From assembly GCF_004005865.1 (NCBI RefSeq), contig NZ_SACN01000001.1:2232001-2296000 (forward strand): a stretch of 64,000 nucleotides of DNA. The letters are read 5' to 3'. This stretch comes from Sphingomonas crocodyli (GTDB lineage Bacteria; Pseudomonadota; Alphaproteobacteria; Sphingomonadales; Sphingomonadaceae). A program made the translations under genes and the position numbers. The notes beneath the pieces are model-generated. The model was not told the origin of the DNA and ran no database searches. It saw nothing but the letters and a program-made list of their open reading frames with translations. Shown one piece after another: positions 1-9,016 of this stretch (position 1 is the stretch's first letter; each line of letters opens with the position of its first letter).

Positions 1-810
1 CGTGCGGTCGAGCGGGATCGTGGCGACGATATCGCGGACGATCGACAGCGCATGTTCGTCATTGTCGGCGACATGATCGACCACGCCGGATTTGCGCCCG
101 TGCAGGTCGCCGCCACCCAGATCCTCGGCCGAGATCACCTCGCCCGTCGCGGCCTTCACCAGCGGCGGGCCGGCGAGGAAGATCGTGCCCTGATTACGCA
201 CGATCACCGTCTCGTCCGACATGGCCGGCACATAGGCGCCCCCCGCGGTGCAGCTTCCCATCACGCAGGCGATCTGCGGGATACCCTTTGCGGACATGTT
301 CGCCTGATTGAAAAAGATGCGCCCGAAATGCTCGCGATCGGGGAAAACCTCGGCCTGATGCGGCAGGTTCGCGCCGCCGCTATCGACCAGATAGATGCAC
401 GGCAGGCGGTTGGCCTCGGCAATCTCCTGCGCGCGGAGATGCTTCTTCACCGTCATCGGATAATAGGTGCCGCCCTTCACGGTCGCGTCGTTGCACGCGA
501 TCATCACCTGACGGCCCGAAACCCGCCCGATCCCGGCGATAATCCCCGCACCCGGCACCTCGTCTCCGTAGAGGCCGTTCGCCGCGAGTTGCCCAACTTC
601 GAGGAAGGGCGAACCTGGATCGAGCAGCCGCTCCACCCGGTCGCGCGGGAGCAGCTTGCCGCGCGCCGCATGCCGTTCGCGCGCCTGCCCGCTGCCGCCC
701 AGCGCCGCATTGGCGACCCGCGCGCGCAGATCGTCGGCCAGCCCGCGATTATGCGCGGCGCGCGCAAGGAATTCGGGCGAGGCCGGATCGAGCGAGGTGC
801 CGAGGATCAT
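1..810 (-). CDS. liuB: Methylcrotonyl-CoA carboxylase carboxyltransferase (beta) subunit, partial
   Basis: The first 270 residues are present; the 3' end lies outside the window. The product is the biotin-dependent carboxyltransferase subunit that carboxylates 3-methylcrotonyl-CoA in leucine breakdown. Visible marks are the N-terminal block with [20 protein letters not shown], the stretch [19 protein letters not shown] and the glycine-rich [17 protein letters not shown], all typical of acyl-CoA carboxylase carboxyltransferases of the MCC type. The ATG at 808-810 overlaps the TGA of the upstream isovaleryl-CoA dehydrogenase gene (ATGA), which implies translational coupling in a leucine/isovalerate operon. 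Propionyl-CoA carboxylase beta is the main alternative, but the neighbour favours MCC. Confidence 0.9.
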   Translation of the reverse strand, partial: MILGTSLDPASPEFLARAAHNRGLADDLRARVANAALGGSGQARERHAARGKLLPRDRVERLLDPGSPFLEVGQLAANGLYGDEVPGAGIIAGIGRVSGRQVMIACNDATVKGGTYYPMTVKKHLRAQEIAEANRLPCIYLVDSGGANLPHQAEVFPDREHFGRIFFNQANMSAKGIPQIACVMGSCTAGGAYVPAMSDETVIVRNQGTIFLAGPPLVKAATGEVISAEDLGGGDLHGRKSGVVDHVADNDEHALSIVRDIVATIPLDRT

Positions 811-1958
811 GCGCCGATCAACTCCCGCCCGATCAGCATCCGCCGGATCTCATTGGTGCCCGCACCGATATCGAGCAGCTTGGCGTCGCGCATGAAGCGT
901 TCGACTGGCCAGTCCTTCGTATAGCCGGCCCCGCCCAGCGCCTGCACCGCCTCCAGCGAGGTCTTCATCGCATTCTCGCTCGCCAGCAGGATCGCGCCCG
1001 CAGCGTCGAAGCGCGTCGTTTTCCCCGCGTCGCAGGCCTTGGCGACCGCATAGACGTAAGCCCGCGCCGAATTGAGCGCGACATACATGTCGGCGATCTT
1101 CGCCTGCATCAGCTGAAACGCGCCGATCGGCTTTCCGAACTGCTTGCGCTCGCGAACATAAGGCAGGACCACGTCGAGACACGCCTGCATGATGCCCAGC
1201 TGGATGCCCGACAGCACGGTCCGTTCATAATCCAGCCCCGACATCAGCACGCCGACGCCGCCGTTGAGCGGCCCCATGACGTTCTCTTCCGGCACCTCGC
1301 AATCGTCGAACACCAGTTCGGCGGTCGGCGATCCGCGCATGCCCATCTTGTCGATCTTCTGCCCGATCGAAAAACCCTTGAAGCCCTTCTCGATCAGGAA
1401 GGTGCTGATCCCCTTCGATCCCTCGCCCGTCTTGGCATAGACGACCAGAACGTCGGCATAGGTCGCGTTGGTGATCCAGAATTTCGTGCCGTTCAGGATG
1501 TAGCGATCGCCCTTCTTCTCGGCCTTGAGCTTCATCGAGACGACGTCGGATCCCGCCCCCGCCTCGGACATCGCCAGACTGCCGACATGCTCGCCCGACA
1601 CCAGCTTGGGCAGGTAGCGCGCCTTCTGCTCCGCGGTCGCCCAGCGGCGGATCTGGTTCACGCACAGGTTCGAATGCGCGCCATAGCTTAGGCCGATCGA
1701 GGCCGATGCGCGGGCCACCTCCTCCTGCGCCACCACATGCTCGAGATAGCCGAGGCCAAGGCCGCCATCGGCCTCTTCGACGGTGATGCCGTGCAGGCCC
1801 AGCGCGCCCATTTCGGGCCACAGATCGCGCGGGAACCAGTCCTCGGCGTCGATCTTCGCCGCGATGGGTGCGATCCGGTCGGTCGCGAAGCGGGCGGTGG
1901 TGTCGCGGATCATCTCGGCGGTCTCGCCAAGGCCGAAATCGAACGGAGCGGTGGTCAT
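807..1958 (-). CDS. liuA: Isovaleryl-CoA dehydrogenase
   Basis: A 383-residue FAD-dependent acyl-CoA dehydrogenase that oxidises isovaleryl-CoA to 3-methylcrotonyl-CoA, the step before MCC. The signature [12 protein letters not shown] lies at about residues 128-139. The segment [15 protein letters not shown] (241-255) carries the glutamate (E245) in the IVD-type position rather than the C-terminal one of short-chain enzymes. The C-terminal [16 protein letters not shown] is the usual flavin/adenine-binding end. The start was set at 1958 because AGAGAGG precedes that ATG and the family N-terminus begins there; an upstream in-frame extension has no such support. It is transcribed away from the LysR gene and overlaps liuB by four bases. 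Confidence 0.93.
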   Translation of the reverse strand: MTTAPFDFGLGETAEMIRDTTARFATDRIAPIAAKIDAEDWFPRDLWPEMGALGLHGITVEEADGGLGLGYLEHVVAQEEVARASASIGLSYGAHSNLCVNQIRRWATAEQKARYLPKLVSGEHVGSLAMSEAGAGSDVVSMKLKAEKKGDRYILNGTKFWITNATYADVLVVYAKTGEGSKGISTFLIEKGFKGFSIGQKIDKMGMRGSPTAELVFDDCEVPEENVMGPLNGGVGVLMSGLDYERTVLSGIQLGIMQACLDVVLPYVRERKQFGKPIGAFQLMQAKIADMYVALNSARAYVYAVAKACDAGKTTRFDAAGAILLASENAMKTSLEAVQALGGAGYTKDWPVERFMRDAKLLDIGAGTNEIRRMLIGRELIGA

Positions 1959-2040
1959 CGCATCCTCTCTTCCATTCTTATGATTGCGGCGAAGGTAGCG
2001 CCGCGCGGCGATCGACGGAAATTGAAAGATATGCGCCGAC

Positions 2041-2061
2041 ATCATAGACTGCATCTATGAT
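2041..2061. promoter_or_regulatory. LysR-type operator candidate overlapping the regulator start codon
   Basis: A perfect 8-bp inverted repeat, ATCATAGA-ctgca-TCTATGAT, fits the T-N11-A pattern of LysR-type binding sites. It lies in the 98-bp gap between divergent liuA and the LysR gene, and its right arm contains the LysR ATG (2057-2059). Binding here could repress the regulator's own expression and control liuA. The symmetry is seen directly; the operator role is inferred. Confidence 0.6.
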
Positions 2062-2986
2062 CGACCGATATCTGTTGCGGTACTTCCTCGCCGTGGTCGA
2101 CAACGGCACCTTCTCCCGCGCGGCGGAACAGAGCAACGTGTCCCAACCCACCTTGTCGGTCGGGATCGCCAAGCTGGAAAGACTGATCGGCGCATCTTTG
2201 TTCCATCGATCGAGCCAGCGTGTCCACCTCACTGACGCAGGCACCCGCCTCCTGCCGCACGCCCGCGCGATCGAAAGCAGCTTCCAGCTTGCCCAGCAAT
2301 CGGTGGTCGTCGCGGAGGCGCCGGCCGTGCTGCGCGTCGGCATCCTCACCTCGATCCCGATCGTCGCCATCGCCGCCGCAGTCGCCGATGCGCACCGGAT
2401 CGATCCCAAGGCGCGAATCGAACTGGTCGAAGGGAATGAGCGCCAGTTGACCCAGCATTTGACGCGCGGACGCGTCGATCTGGCCGTCACCCTCGTCAAC
2501 CGGGGCGGCGATCGCTTCGTCGAGGAGCCGTTATATGAGGAAGGCTATGCCCTCGCCCTCCCCGCCCTGCACCCGCTGGCCGCGCAGCCGCAGATCGCGG
2601 GTGAGGCATTGGCCGACAACGTCATGATCGTCCGCCGCCATTGCGAGGCGCTGCCCGAAACGAGCCGCTATTTCACCGATCGCGGCGTGCGCCCCTTCTT
2701 CGCGCTGCGCACCACCAGCGACGACAATGCGATCCGCATGGTCGCCGCCGGCCTGGGCGTTACGGTGATGCCCGACGGGTTCACCGCGCCCGGCGTTGTC
2801 CGCCCTCGGCTCGCCGGCTTCGATCTGCGCCGCACCGTCGGCATCGCTTATGGCGGGCGGCATGAGGCGATGCGCTTCAGCCGGCCGACCTTCGTCAGCG
2901 CGCTCTATTCGGTGCTTCGCCGCACGCGCGGGGGCGATACGATCCCGCTGGCCAAGCTGCCGCCGCTCGATAAGATGGGGCGATAA
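2057..2986 (+). CDS. LysR-family transcriptional regulator
   Basis: A 309-residue LysR-type regulator. The N-terminal winged helix-turn-helix occupies roughly residues 2-60 (RYFLAVVDNGTFSRAAEQ, then SQPTLSVGIAKLERLIG), followed by a type 2 periplasmic-binding-like effector domain. The start fits the family, where the HTH begins within a few residues of the initiator. It is divergent from liuA-liuB with a perfect palindrome between them, so regulation of leucine/isovalerate catabolism is the simplest inference; in many other proteobacteria that job belongs to a MerR-type protein, LiuR. It could also act on genes elsewhere. Confidence 0.9.
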   Translation: MIDRYLLRYFLAVVDNGTFSRAAEQSNVSQPTLSVGIAKLERLIGASLFHRSSQRVHLTDAGTRLLPHARAIESSFQLAQQSVVVAEAPAVLRVGILTSIPIVAIAAAVADAHRIDPKARIELVEGNERQLTQHLTRGRVDLAVTLVNRGGDRFVEEPLYEEGYALALPALHPLAAQPQIAGEALADNVMIVRRHCEALPETSRYFTDRGVRPFFALRTTSDDNAIRMVAAGLGVTVMPDGFTAPGVVRPRLAGFDLRRTVGIAYGGRHEAMRFSRPTFVSALYSVLRRTRGGDTIPLAKLPPLDKMGR

Positions 2987-3010
2987 GCCATAGAAGAAAG
3001 ACCGGACTCC

Positions 3011-5131
3011 ATGAACAAGATGATCCTCGCCGCCGGCACCGCCGCGATGGTGGTGGCCGCCGCGACCGCGCCGCTGGGCGCGGCCCCCGCGCTGCCCGCC
3101 AATCCGCTGCTCGCCGAATGGACCGGCCCGAACGGTGGCGTCCCGGCGTTCGACAAGGCGAAGGTGTCCGATTTCAAGCCCGCGATCGAGGCCGGGATCG
3201 AGGCGCAGTTCAAGGAAGTCGACGCGATCACGGCCAATCCCGCCGCGCCCACCTTCGACAACACGATCGTCCCGCTCGAAAAGGCCGGCCGCCCGCTCAG
3301 CCGCGCGCTGACCATCTTCTTCGTCTATTCGTCCAACCTCTCCAGCCCCGAATTCCAGAAGGTGGAGGAAGAGGTCATGCCGAAACTGGCGGCCGCGCAG
3401 GACCGGCTGATCCAGAACGCCAAGCTCTTTGCTCGCATCGACGCGATCTACAATTCGCCCGACAAGGCGAAGCTGACCCCCGAACAGCAGCGCCTCGTCT
3501 GGAAATCGTGGAACGACTTCAACCAGGCCGGCGCGAAGCTCAGCGCCGCCGACAAGGCGATCCTGTCGACCTACAATCAGAAGCTCGCCGCGCTCTACAC
3601 CAAGTTCGCGCAGAACCAGCTGGCCGATGAGGAGAATTACGCCCTCGTCCTCGATAACAAGGATCAGCTGAGGGGACTTACCGACGCGCAGATCGCCGCC
3701 GCATCGGCCGATGCCGAAGCACACAAGCTGCCCGGCAAATGGCGCATCGCCAACACGCGATCGGCAATGGAGCCCTTCGTGACCTACGCGACCGACCGCG
3801 CGCTGCGCGAAAAGGGTTGGCGCATGTGGGTCAGCCGCGGCGACAACGGCAATGCCAACGACAATAATGCGCTCGTCGTCGAAATCCTGAAGGTCCGCGC
3901 GCAGAAGGCGAAGCTGCTCGGCTATCCCACCTATGCGCACTGGCACCTGGCCGACACGATGGCGAAGACGCCCGACAATGCGATGAACCTGCTCATGCGT
4001 GCGTGGAAACCCGCGGTTGCGCAGGTCCATGCCGACGTCGCCGAGATGCAGAAGATCGCCGATGCGGACAAGATCACGATCGAGCCGTGGGACTACCGCT
4101 TCTATGCGGAAAAGCTGCGCAAGGCGAAGTACGACCTCGATCTGGGTGAGGTGAAGCCCTACCTCCAGCTCGATCATGTCCGCGACGCGATGTTCATGGC
4201 CGCGGGCAAGCTCTACGGCTACAGCTTCGCGAAGGTCGACGGCCTGCCCGTCTATCACCCCGACGTCACCGTCTATGAGGTGAAGGGCAAGGCCGGCAAT
4301 CACATCGGCTATTGGTATTTCGATCCGTTCGCGCGCGCCGGCAAGCAATCGGGCGCGTGGATGAACGCCTATCGCGAGCAATCGCGTGTCGATGGCGACG
4401 TGCCGACGATCGTGTCGAACAATTCGAACTTCATCCCCGGCGGCGCGGGGCAGCCCACGACGATTTCGTGGGACGATGCCGCAACCATGTTCCACGAATT
4501 CGGCCACGCGCTGCACGGGCTGAGCGCGAACAGCACCTATCCGTCGCTGTCGGGCACGAATACGGCGCGCGACTTCGTAGAATTCCCCAGCCAGGTGAAC
4601 GAGAACTGGTTCTCGACGCCTGAGGTGCAGGCGATGCTCGTCAATGCGAAGGGCGAACAGATTCCGGCCGAACTGCTCGCCAAGATCAAGCGCGCGCAGA
4701 CCTTTAACCAGGGCTTCAGCGTGGTCGAGACTCAGGCGAGCGCGATCGTCGACATGAAGCTGCATCTGGCGGGCGACGCCGCGATCGATCCCAAAGCGTT
4801 CGAAAAGGCGACTCTGGCCGAAATCGGCATGCCGAAGGAAATCGTGATGCGGCATCGCATCCCGCAATTCGGCCATATCTTCGCCGGCGAAGGCTATGCG
4901 GCGGGCTATTACGGCTATCTGTGGGCCGAAGTGCTGGCGACCGACGCCTATGAAGCGTTCGGCGAAGCGGGCAGCCCCTATGATCCCGCCACCGCCAAGC
5001 GATTCCACGACACGATCCTGTCGGTGGGCAATACGGTCGATCCGGCGCAGGCATTCCGCAATTTCCGGGGCCGCGATCCGAAGGTCGCCGCCTGGCTGCG
5101 CCACGAAGGCTTCCCGGTTACGGAGGAATAA
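3011..5131 (+). CDS. dcp: Secreted M3-family peptidyl-dipeptidase (Dcp-like)
   Basis: A 706-residue M3 metallopeptidase. Residues 1-24 form a signal peptide ending in an alanine-rich cleavage region, so the enzyme is probably periplasmic. The zinc motif HEFGH is at residues 495-499 within the block MFHEFGHALHGLS, and the length matches bacterial peptidyl-dipeptidase Dcp (about 680-720 residues), which removes C-terminal dipeptides. It follows the LysR gene by 24 bp in the same direction, with the purine-rich AAGAAAG before the ATG, so they may be cotranscribed although no functional link is evident. Oligopeptidase A is the nearest alternative but is normally cytoplasmic. Confidence 0.9.
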   Translation: MNKMILAAGTAAMVVAAATAPLGAAPALPANPLLAEWTGPNGGVPAFDKAKVSDFKPAIEAGIEAQFKEVDAITANPAAPTFDNTIVPLEKAGRPLSRALTIFFVYSSNLSSPEFQKVEEEVMPKLAAAQDRLIQNAKLFARIDAIYNSPDKAKLTPEQQRLVWKSWNDFNQAGAKLSAADKAILSTYNQKLAALYTKFAQNQLADEENYALVLDNKDQLRGLTDAQIAAASADAEAHKLPGKWRIANTRSAMEPFVTYATDRALREKGWRMWVSRGDNGNANDNNALVVEILKVRAQKAKLLGYPTYAHWHLADTMAKTPDNAMNLLMRAWKPAVAQVHADVAEMQKIADADKITIEPWDYRFYAEKLRKAKYDLDLGEVKPYLQLDHVRDAMFMAAGKLYGYSFAKVDGLPVYHPDVTVYEVKGKAGNHIGYWYFDPFARAGKQSGAWMNAYREQSRVDGDVPTIVSNNSNFIPGGAGQPTTISWDDAATMFHEFGHALHGLSANSTYPSLSGTNTARDFVEFPSQVNENWFSTPEVQAMLVNAKGEQIPAELLAKIKRAQTFNQGFSVVETQASAIVDMKLHLAGDAAIDPKAFEKATLAEIGMPKEIVMRHRIPQFGHIFAGEGYAAGYYGYLWAEVLATDAYEAFGEAGSPYDPATAKRFHDTILSVGNTVDPAQAFRNFRGRDPKVAAWLRHEGFPVTEE

Positions 5132-5211
5132 ATCACTTTAATGACAGGTTGGGCGTCGGGTGGGGTTGACCCCCCGCCGCCTCTCCCCTAATCGCCCCGT
5201 CACCGATCGAC

Positions 5212-5287
5212 GGCCCCATCGTCTAGCGGTCTAGGACGTCGCCCTTTCACGGCGAAAACACGGGTTCGAGTCCCGTTGGGGTCACCA
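5212..5287 (+). tRNA. tRNA-Glu (TTC anticodon)
   Basis: A 76-nt cloverleaf with a 7-bp acceptor stem (GGCCCCA with TGGGGTC, one G-T pair), an anticodon loop CTTTCAC with anticodon TTC, a T arm containing GGTTCGAGTCC, and an encoded CCA end (5285-5287). It stands alone, about 80 bp after the dipeptidase gene. Confidence 0.97.
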
Positions 5288-5386
5288 CCACGGTTCAGGC
5301 TTTCGACAGCCCAGATCGGTCTATCCTGCGCTTCGATATGGCCAGAACGCCGGTTCACGCGGCGCGGAACGGAGGAGCGATTCCCG

Positions 5387-5623
5387 ATGATGAAACCCGC
5401 AATCATCCTGACGGCGCTGCTGCTCGCCGGCTGCAACCAGCCCGCACCGCAGGCTCCCCCTTCAAAGATCGGCCGTTATCAGGTCGTGATCGGCGATGGC
5501 CCTTACGAACCGAGCCTCTACGTGCTCGACACCGTCACCGGCATGATGCGGATGTGCAAGAAGGCCGTCGGCAAGAACAGCCGCGATCTCGAATGCGGCA
5601 AGCCGGTCAGCGCCAGGCCGTAA
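5387..5623 (+). CDS. Small predicted lipoprotein
   Basis: A 78-residue protein beginning MMKPAIILTALLLAGC. The lipobox LLAGC puts the lipidated cysteine at residue 16, so a periplasm-facing lipoprotein is expected. The mature part is polar and has two later cysteines (in RMCKK and DLECGK) that could form a disulfide. GGAGGAGCG precedes the first of two tandem ATG codons by about 8 nt and fixes the start; the longer in-frame reading would run back into the tRNA. No function is recognised. Confidence 0.75.
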   Translation: MMKPAIILTALLLAGCNQPAPQAPPSKIGRYQVVIGDGPYEPSLYVLDTVTGMMRMCKKAVGKNSRDLECGKPVSARP

Positions 5624-5627
5624 CGGC

Positions 5628-6566
5628 TCAAAGCAGCGCGAACACCCGATATTCGGCGCCGTCCCCGGCCCATCGCCCTGCCCCCACCGCCTGCACCTCG
5701 TTCAACCAGGCGTGCGGCCCTTCCGGCACTTCGAACAAGGTCGCCGTCATCCAGGCCCCGCGCGCATAGGCGCCCGACGTCGCGCCGGTATAGGCCATCA
5801 GCACCGATGTTCCGTCATCGGTGCGCAGCAGCGTCTTGACGTCATAATGCATCAGCATCTCGAACCCCGGCTGACCCGGCTCGCCCTTCGCATGCATATA
5901 ATGCGGCGACCAGCTGTAGCCGGACAGGAACTGCCCCGCGATCTTCGGCCCCTTGAACGCGCCGCCGGCCTCGGCCAGCGTGAAGTAACGCGCGCCGAAG
6001 GGGCTGGCGACGGTATGCCGCTTCGATCCCGGCTCATGCTCGCTCTTGCGGCGCAGGACGAATTCGGCGGGCAGACTGCGGCGCTGGCTCGGGTCGGTCG
6101 CGGTATCGCGCGGGCCTTCGCTCTCGGCCTCGCCGGTCAGCTGATAGACCTCAATGACCGTGGTGCCGTCGGCGCGCTCCTCCCCGACGCCCATCGCCTG
6201 AATCCCGTTGATCCAGCCATGCGGCCCGTCCGCCACGTCGAACACGGCCGAAATCCGCGACTGCCCAGCGCCATAACGCGGCGACATCCGCCCGCGATAG
6301 CGCATCAGAATCGCGGTCCCGTCATCGAGCAGCAGCCCCGCCTCGGCATCGAGCTGCCGCAACGATCCGTCGAGGCTGGCGCGGCCATAGTCAGTCGCAT
6401 GCAGTCTCAGCACCTGTCCGTTCAGCCGCGCCCCCCGGATCGTGCCACCGCTCGCTTTCTCGAAGATGCGGCGGCCGAACGGCCCCACATAATCGTGGCG
6501 GGCGTCGTTCAGCCCCTCCAGCACCATCGTGAACATATGGTCGACCGGAATCTGGACCTCGCTCAT
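5628..6566 (-). CDS. Tandem DUF3237 protein
   Basis: A 312-residue protein made of two similar halves (about 1-150 and 165-312). Each half has the DUF3237 pattern: an N-terminal block with GPFGRRIFEKASGGTIRGAR (first) or SPFGARYFTLAEAGGAFKGP (second), an internal LLLDDGTAILMRYRG or LLRTDDGTSVLMAYTG block, and a C-terminal FDVADGPHGWINGIQAMGVG or FEVPEGPHAWLNEVQAVGAG block. DUF3237 is of unknown biochemical function and is usually found as a single domain, so the fusion suggests an intramolecular version of a dimer. Its ATG overlaps the stop of the upstream acyl-CoA synthetase (ATGA), placing it last in a three-gene operon. No signal peptide is seen. Confidence 0.85.
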   Translation of the reverse strand: MSEVQIPVDHMFTMVLEGLNDARHDYVGPFGRRIFEKASGGTIRGARLNGQVLRLHATDYGRASLDGSLRQLDAEAGLLLDDGTAILMRYRGRMSPRYGAGQSRISAVFDVADGPHGWINGIQAMGVGEERADGTTVIEVYQLTGEAESEGPRDTATDPSQRRSLPAEFVLRRKSEHEPGSKRHTVASPFGARYFTLAEAGGAFKGPKIAGQFLSGYSWSPHYMHAKGEPGQPGFEMLMHYDVKTLLRTDDGTSVLMAYTGATSGAYARGAWMTATLFEVPEGPHAWLNEVQAVGAGRWAGDGAEYRVFALL

Positions 6567-8125
6567 TTCCCCTCTCCCTTTTCGCGCACGAGCTGTTCGC
6601 GCAGCACGTTGCGCTGGATCTTGCCGGTCAGCGTCTTGGGCAATTCGCCCACGAAGCGCACGCTGCGCGGATATTTGTAGGGCGCGGTTCCGGCCCGAAC
6701 GAAGGCCTGCAACTCGCCCGCCAGCGCCTCTCCGGCATCGCCGCGCGCCACAACGAAAGCGACCACGATCTCGCCGCGCTCCTCATCTGGCCCGCCTACC
6801 ACGGCCGCCTCGGCCACCGCGGGGTGGGTCAGCAGCACATCCTCGATCTCGCTCGGCCCGATCCGATAGCCCGACGAGTTGATCACATCGTCGGTGCGCC
6901 CCTGATGATAGATGAACCCGTCCTCGTCCTGCGAACCGCGATCCCCGGTGACGAACCATCGTCCATCCGGCCCGTCGGCATAGCAATCGGCCGTCCGCTC
7001 CGGATCCTTCCAATAACCCAGCATGATCTGCGGATTGGGCGCGCGGATCGCGATGTCGCCGATTTCGCCGCGCGGCAGTTCGCGCCCGCCCGCAACGATG
7101 CGGACGTCGTTATACGCCATCGCCTTGCCCGCCGAACCCCGGCGGTAGAGCAGATCGGGCGGATAGCAGATCGATATCAGCGTTTCGGTCTGGCCATAGC
7201 CTTCCGCAATTGGATGCCCCGTCGCCCGTTGCCAGCGATCGACGATCACGGGGCTCAGCGATTCGCCCGCCGATGTCGTGCGGCGCAGGCGCGAAAGATC
7301 GTGCGCCGCCATGTCCTGATCGACCACGCGGAGCAATTCGGTGGCCGGCGCGCAATAGACGGTGACGCCATAGCGAGACAGCAGCCGCAGCCGCTCCGCA
7401 GCGTCGAACGGCCCGTCATAAAAGAAGGCGCACGCCCCCACGCTCCACGGCCCGACCAGGATCGCCGTGCCCGCCATGCTCCAGCCCGTATCCGCCGTCG
7501 CCCAGATCATGTCGTCGCGGCGCAGATCGAGCCAGTCGATCGCCGATTGCCGCCACACATAAGTGGCGCGCGCCGCATGCAGCACGCCCTTGGGCTGGCC
7601 GGTCGATCCGCTGGTGAAATAGAGGATCGCCGGATCCTCGGCCTCCATCCGCACCGGCTCGAACCCCGGATCGCCGGCATCGATCAGCGCGTCGAACGCC
7701 AGCCAGTCCGCTGCCGCGCCCACACTGATGCGGATTGGGATGTCGAGGCCCGCAAACTTGTCGACCTGCTCCGCGCGCGCGATCGCCACCTTCGCCTCGG
7801 CGCGGGCGACGCGATAGGCGATGTCCTTGGCGGTCAGCATCTCGATGCACGGGATCGGGATCGCACCCAGCTTGAAGCAGGCAACCATTGCGATCTGCCA
7901 TTCGGGAATGCGCGGCAGCATGATGATGACGCGGTCGCCCTTCGCGACACCCAGCTTCGCCAGCGATGCGGCCAGCTTCGCGGTAAGCCGCGCCATATCC
8001 GAAAAGGAAAAGCGTTGCTCCTCGCCCGCTGCATTGGCCCAGATCAGCGCCGGGCCGTCGACGGTGCGCGCGAGATGATCGACGACGTCGCCGCCGAAAT
8101 TGAAGCTCGGCGGATAGAGGCTCAT
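6563..8125 (-). CDS. Acyl-CoA synthetase (AMP-forming)
   Basis: A 520-residue ANL-superfamily ligase that activates a carboxylic acid to acyl-AMP and then to the CoA thioester. The phosphate-binding loop FTSGSTGQPKG is at about 170-180, GYGQTET lies in the middle, YRIGPSEIEDVL is near the hinge, and the C-terminal catalytic lysine is in KTLTGKIQR. The overall pattern is closest to medium-chain or benzoate-type acyl-CoA synthetases, but the substrate cannot be read from sequence. The start is the ATG at 8125, which overlaps the stop of the SDR gene (ATGA); its own stop overlaps the DUF3237 start in the same way. Confidence 0.88.
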   Translation of the reverse strand: MSLYPPSFNFGGDVVDHLARTVDGPALIWANAAGEEQRFSFSDMARLTAKLAASLAKLGVAKGDRVIIMLPRIPEWQIAMVACFKLGAIPIPCIEMLTAKDIAYRVARAEAKVAIARAEQVDKFAGLDIPIRISVGAAADWLAFDALIDAGDPGFEPVRMEAEDPAILYFTSGSTGQPKGVLHAARATYVWRQSAIDWLDLRRDDMIWATADTGWSMAGTAILVGPWSVGACAFFYDGPFDAAERLRLLSRYGVTVYCAPATELLRVVDQDMAAHDLSRLRRTTSAGESLSPVIVDRWQRATGHPIAEGYGQTETLISICYPPDLLYRRGSAGKAMAYNDVRIVAGGRELPRGEIGDIAIRAPNPQIMLGYWKDPERTADCYADGPDGRWFVTGDRGSQDEDGFIYHQGRTDDVINSSGYRIGPSEIEDVLLTHPAVAEAAVVGGPDEERGEIVVAFVVARGDAGEALAGELQAFVRAGTAPYKYPRSVRFVGELPKTLTGKIQRNVLREQLVREKGEGK

Positions 8126-8880
8126 GACGCGGTATAACCGCCGTCGACGCGCAGCGACTGGCCGGTCACGTAACTCGCGGCCGGGGACGCCAGATAGAGG
8201 CACGCCCCCACAACCTCCTCCGGCTTGCCGAAGCGCCCCAGCGGCGTGTGATCCACGATCTTGCCCGACAATATCTCGTGCCCCTGCAGGCCCGCCGTCA
8301 GATCGGTCTCGAAATAGCCGGGGGCGACCGTGTTCACCCGCACGCCCTTCGCCGCCCAATCGATCGCCAGCGACTTGGTGAGCAGTTCCAGCCCGCCCTT
8401 CGCCGCATTATAGGCCGCCGCCTTGGCCAGCCCGACATGGCCGGCGACCGAGCTGATCCCGATGATCGATCCCTTGCCGCGCTCGATCATCGGCTTCCCG
8501 AACAACAGGCAACAATGGAACACCGCGCTCAGGTTCACGTCGATGATCGCGCGCCATTCGCTCATCGGCACCTTTTCGGCGCTGCGATACCAGGGGTTGA
8601 TCCCGGCATTGTTGATCAGAGTGTCGACCGGCCCAAGGTCGCCCAGGATGCGCGCGGCGACCGCCTCCATCGCAGCCTCGTCTGCGACATCGGCCGCATA
8701 AGCACGCACATCGCCCTCTATGTCTGCGGCCGCCTGCGCCAGGCGATCAGCATCGCGTCCGATGATCGCGACGGTCGCGCCCGCCGCAGCAAAGCCCTCT
8801 GCAATCGCCCGGCCAAGTCCACGCCCGCCACCGGTGACGACGACACTTTCTCCCGCGAAATCATAGCGGACGTCCGCCAT
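8122..8880 (-). CDS. Short-chain dehydrogenase/reductase
   Basis: A 252-residue classical SDR. The cofactor motif TGGGRGLG is at 16-23, NNAG at 90-93, the catalytic serine lies in GISSVAG (about 143), and the YxxxK pair is Y157 and K161 in AAAYNAAKGG. AAGGAG ends 9 nt before the ATG at 8880 and rejects the longer upstream reading. It is the first gene of an operon with an acyl-CoA synthetase and a tandem-DUF3237 protein. Oxidation of an alcohol intermediate of a CoA-linked catabolic route is inferred; the substrate is unknown. Confidence 0.9.
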   Translation of the reverse strand: MADVRYDFAGESVVVTGGGRGLGRAIAEGFAAAGATVAIIGRDADRLAQAAADIEGDVRAYAADVADEAAMEAVAARILGDLGPVDTLINNAGINPWYRSAEKVPMSEWRAIIDVNLSAVFHCCLLFGKPMIERGKGSIIGISSVAGHVGLAKAAAYNAAKGGLELLTKSLAIDWAAKGVRVNTVAPGYFETDLTAGLQGHEILSGKIVDHTPLGRFGKPEEVVGACLYLASPAASYVTGQSLRVDGGYTAS

Positions 8881-9016
8881 CAACCCTGCTCCTTTGTCGT
8901 TCGTTTTCTTTGGCGTTTCGTTTGGAATATCGCAGTCGGCGCGAACCGCACACCCTTTCGGAACGACTAAAGGTTGGGCTAGGACAGGCGCGTCTCGCAG
9001 AACAGGGGTGCACGAT

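Noticed and set aside
2531..5104. An 857-residue open frame antisense to the dipeptidase gene
   Set aside because: It is the mirror of a real gene with codon-position GC bias; it has Arg/Gly/Ala-rich low-complexity composition and no motif, while the + strand encodes a complete M3 peptidase.
5135..5200. A possible terminator hairpin after the dipeptidase gene (GGGG-TTGA-CCCC core)
   Set aside because: The stem is short with a mismatch and there is no T tract after it.
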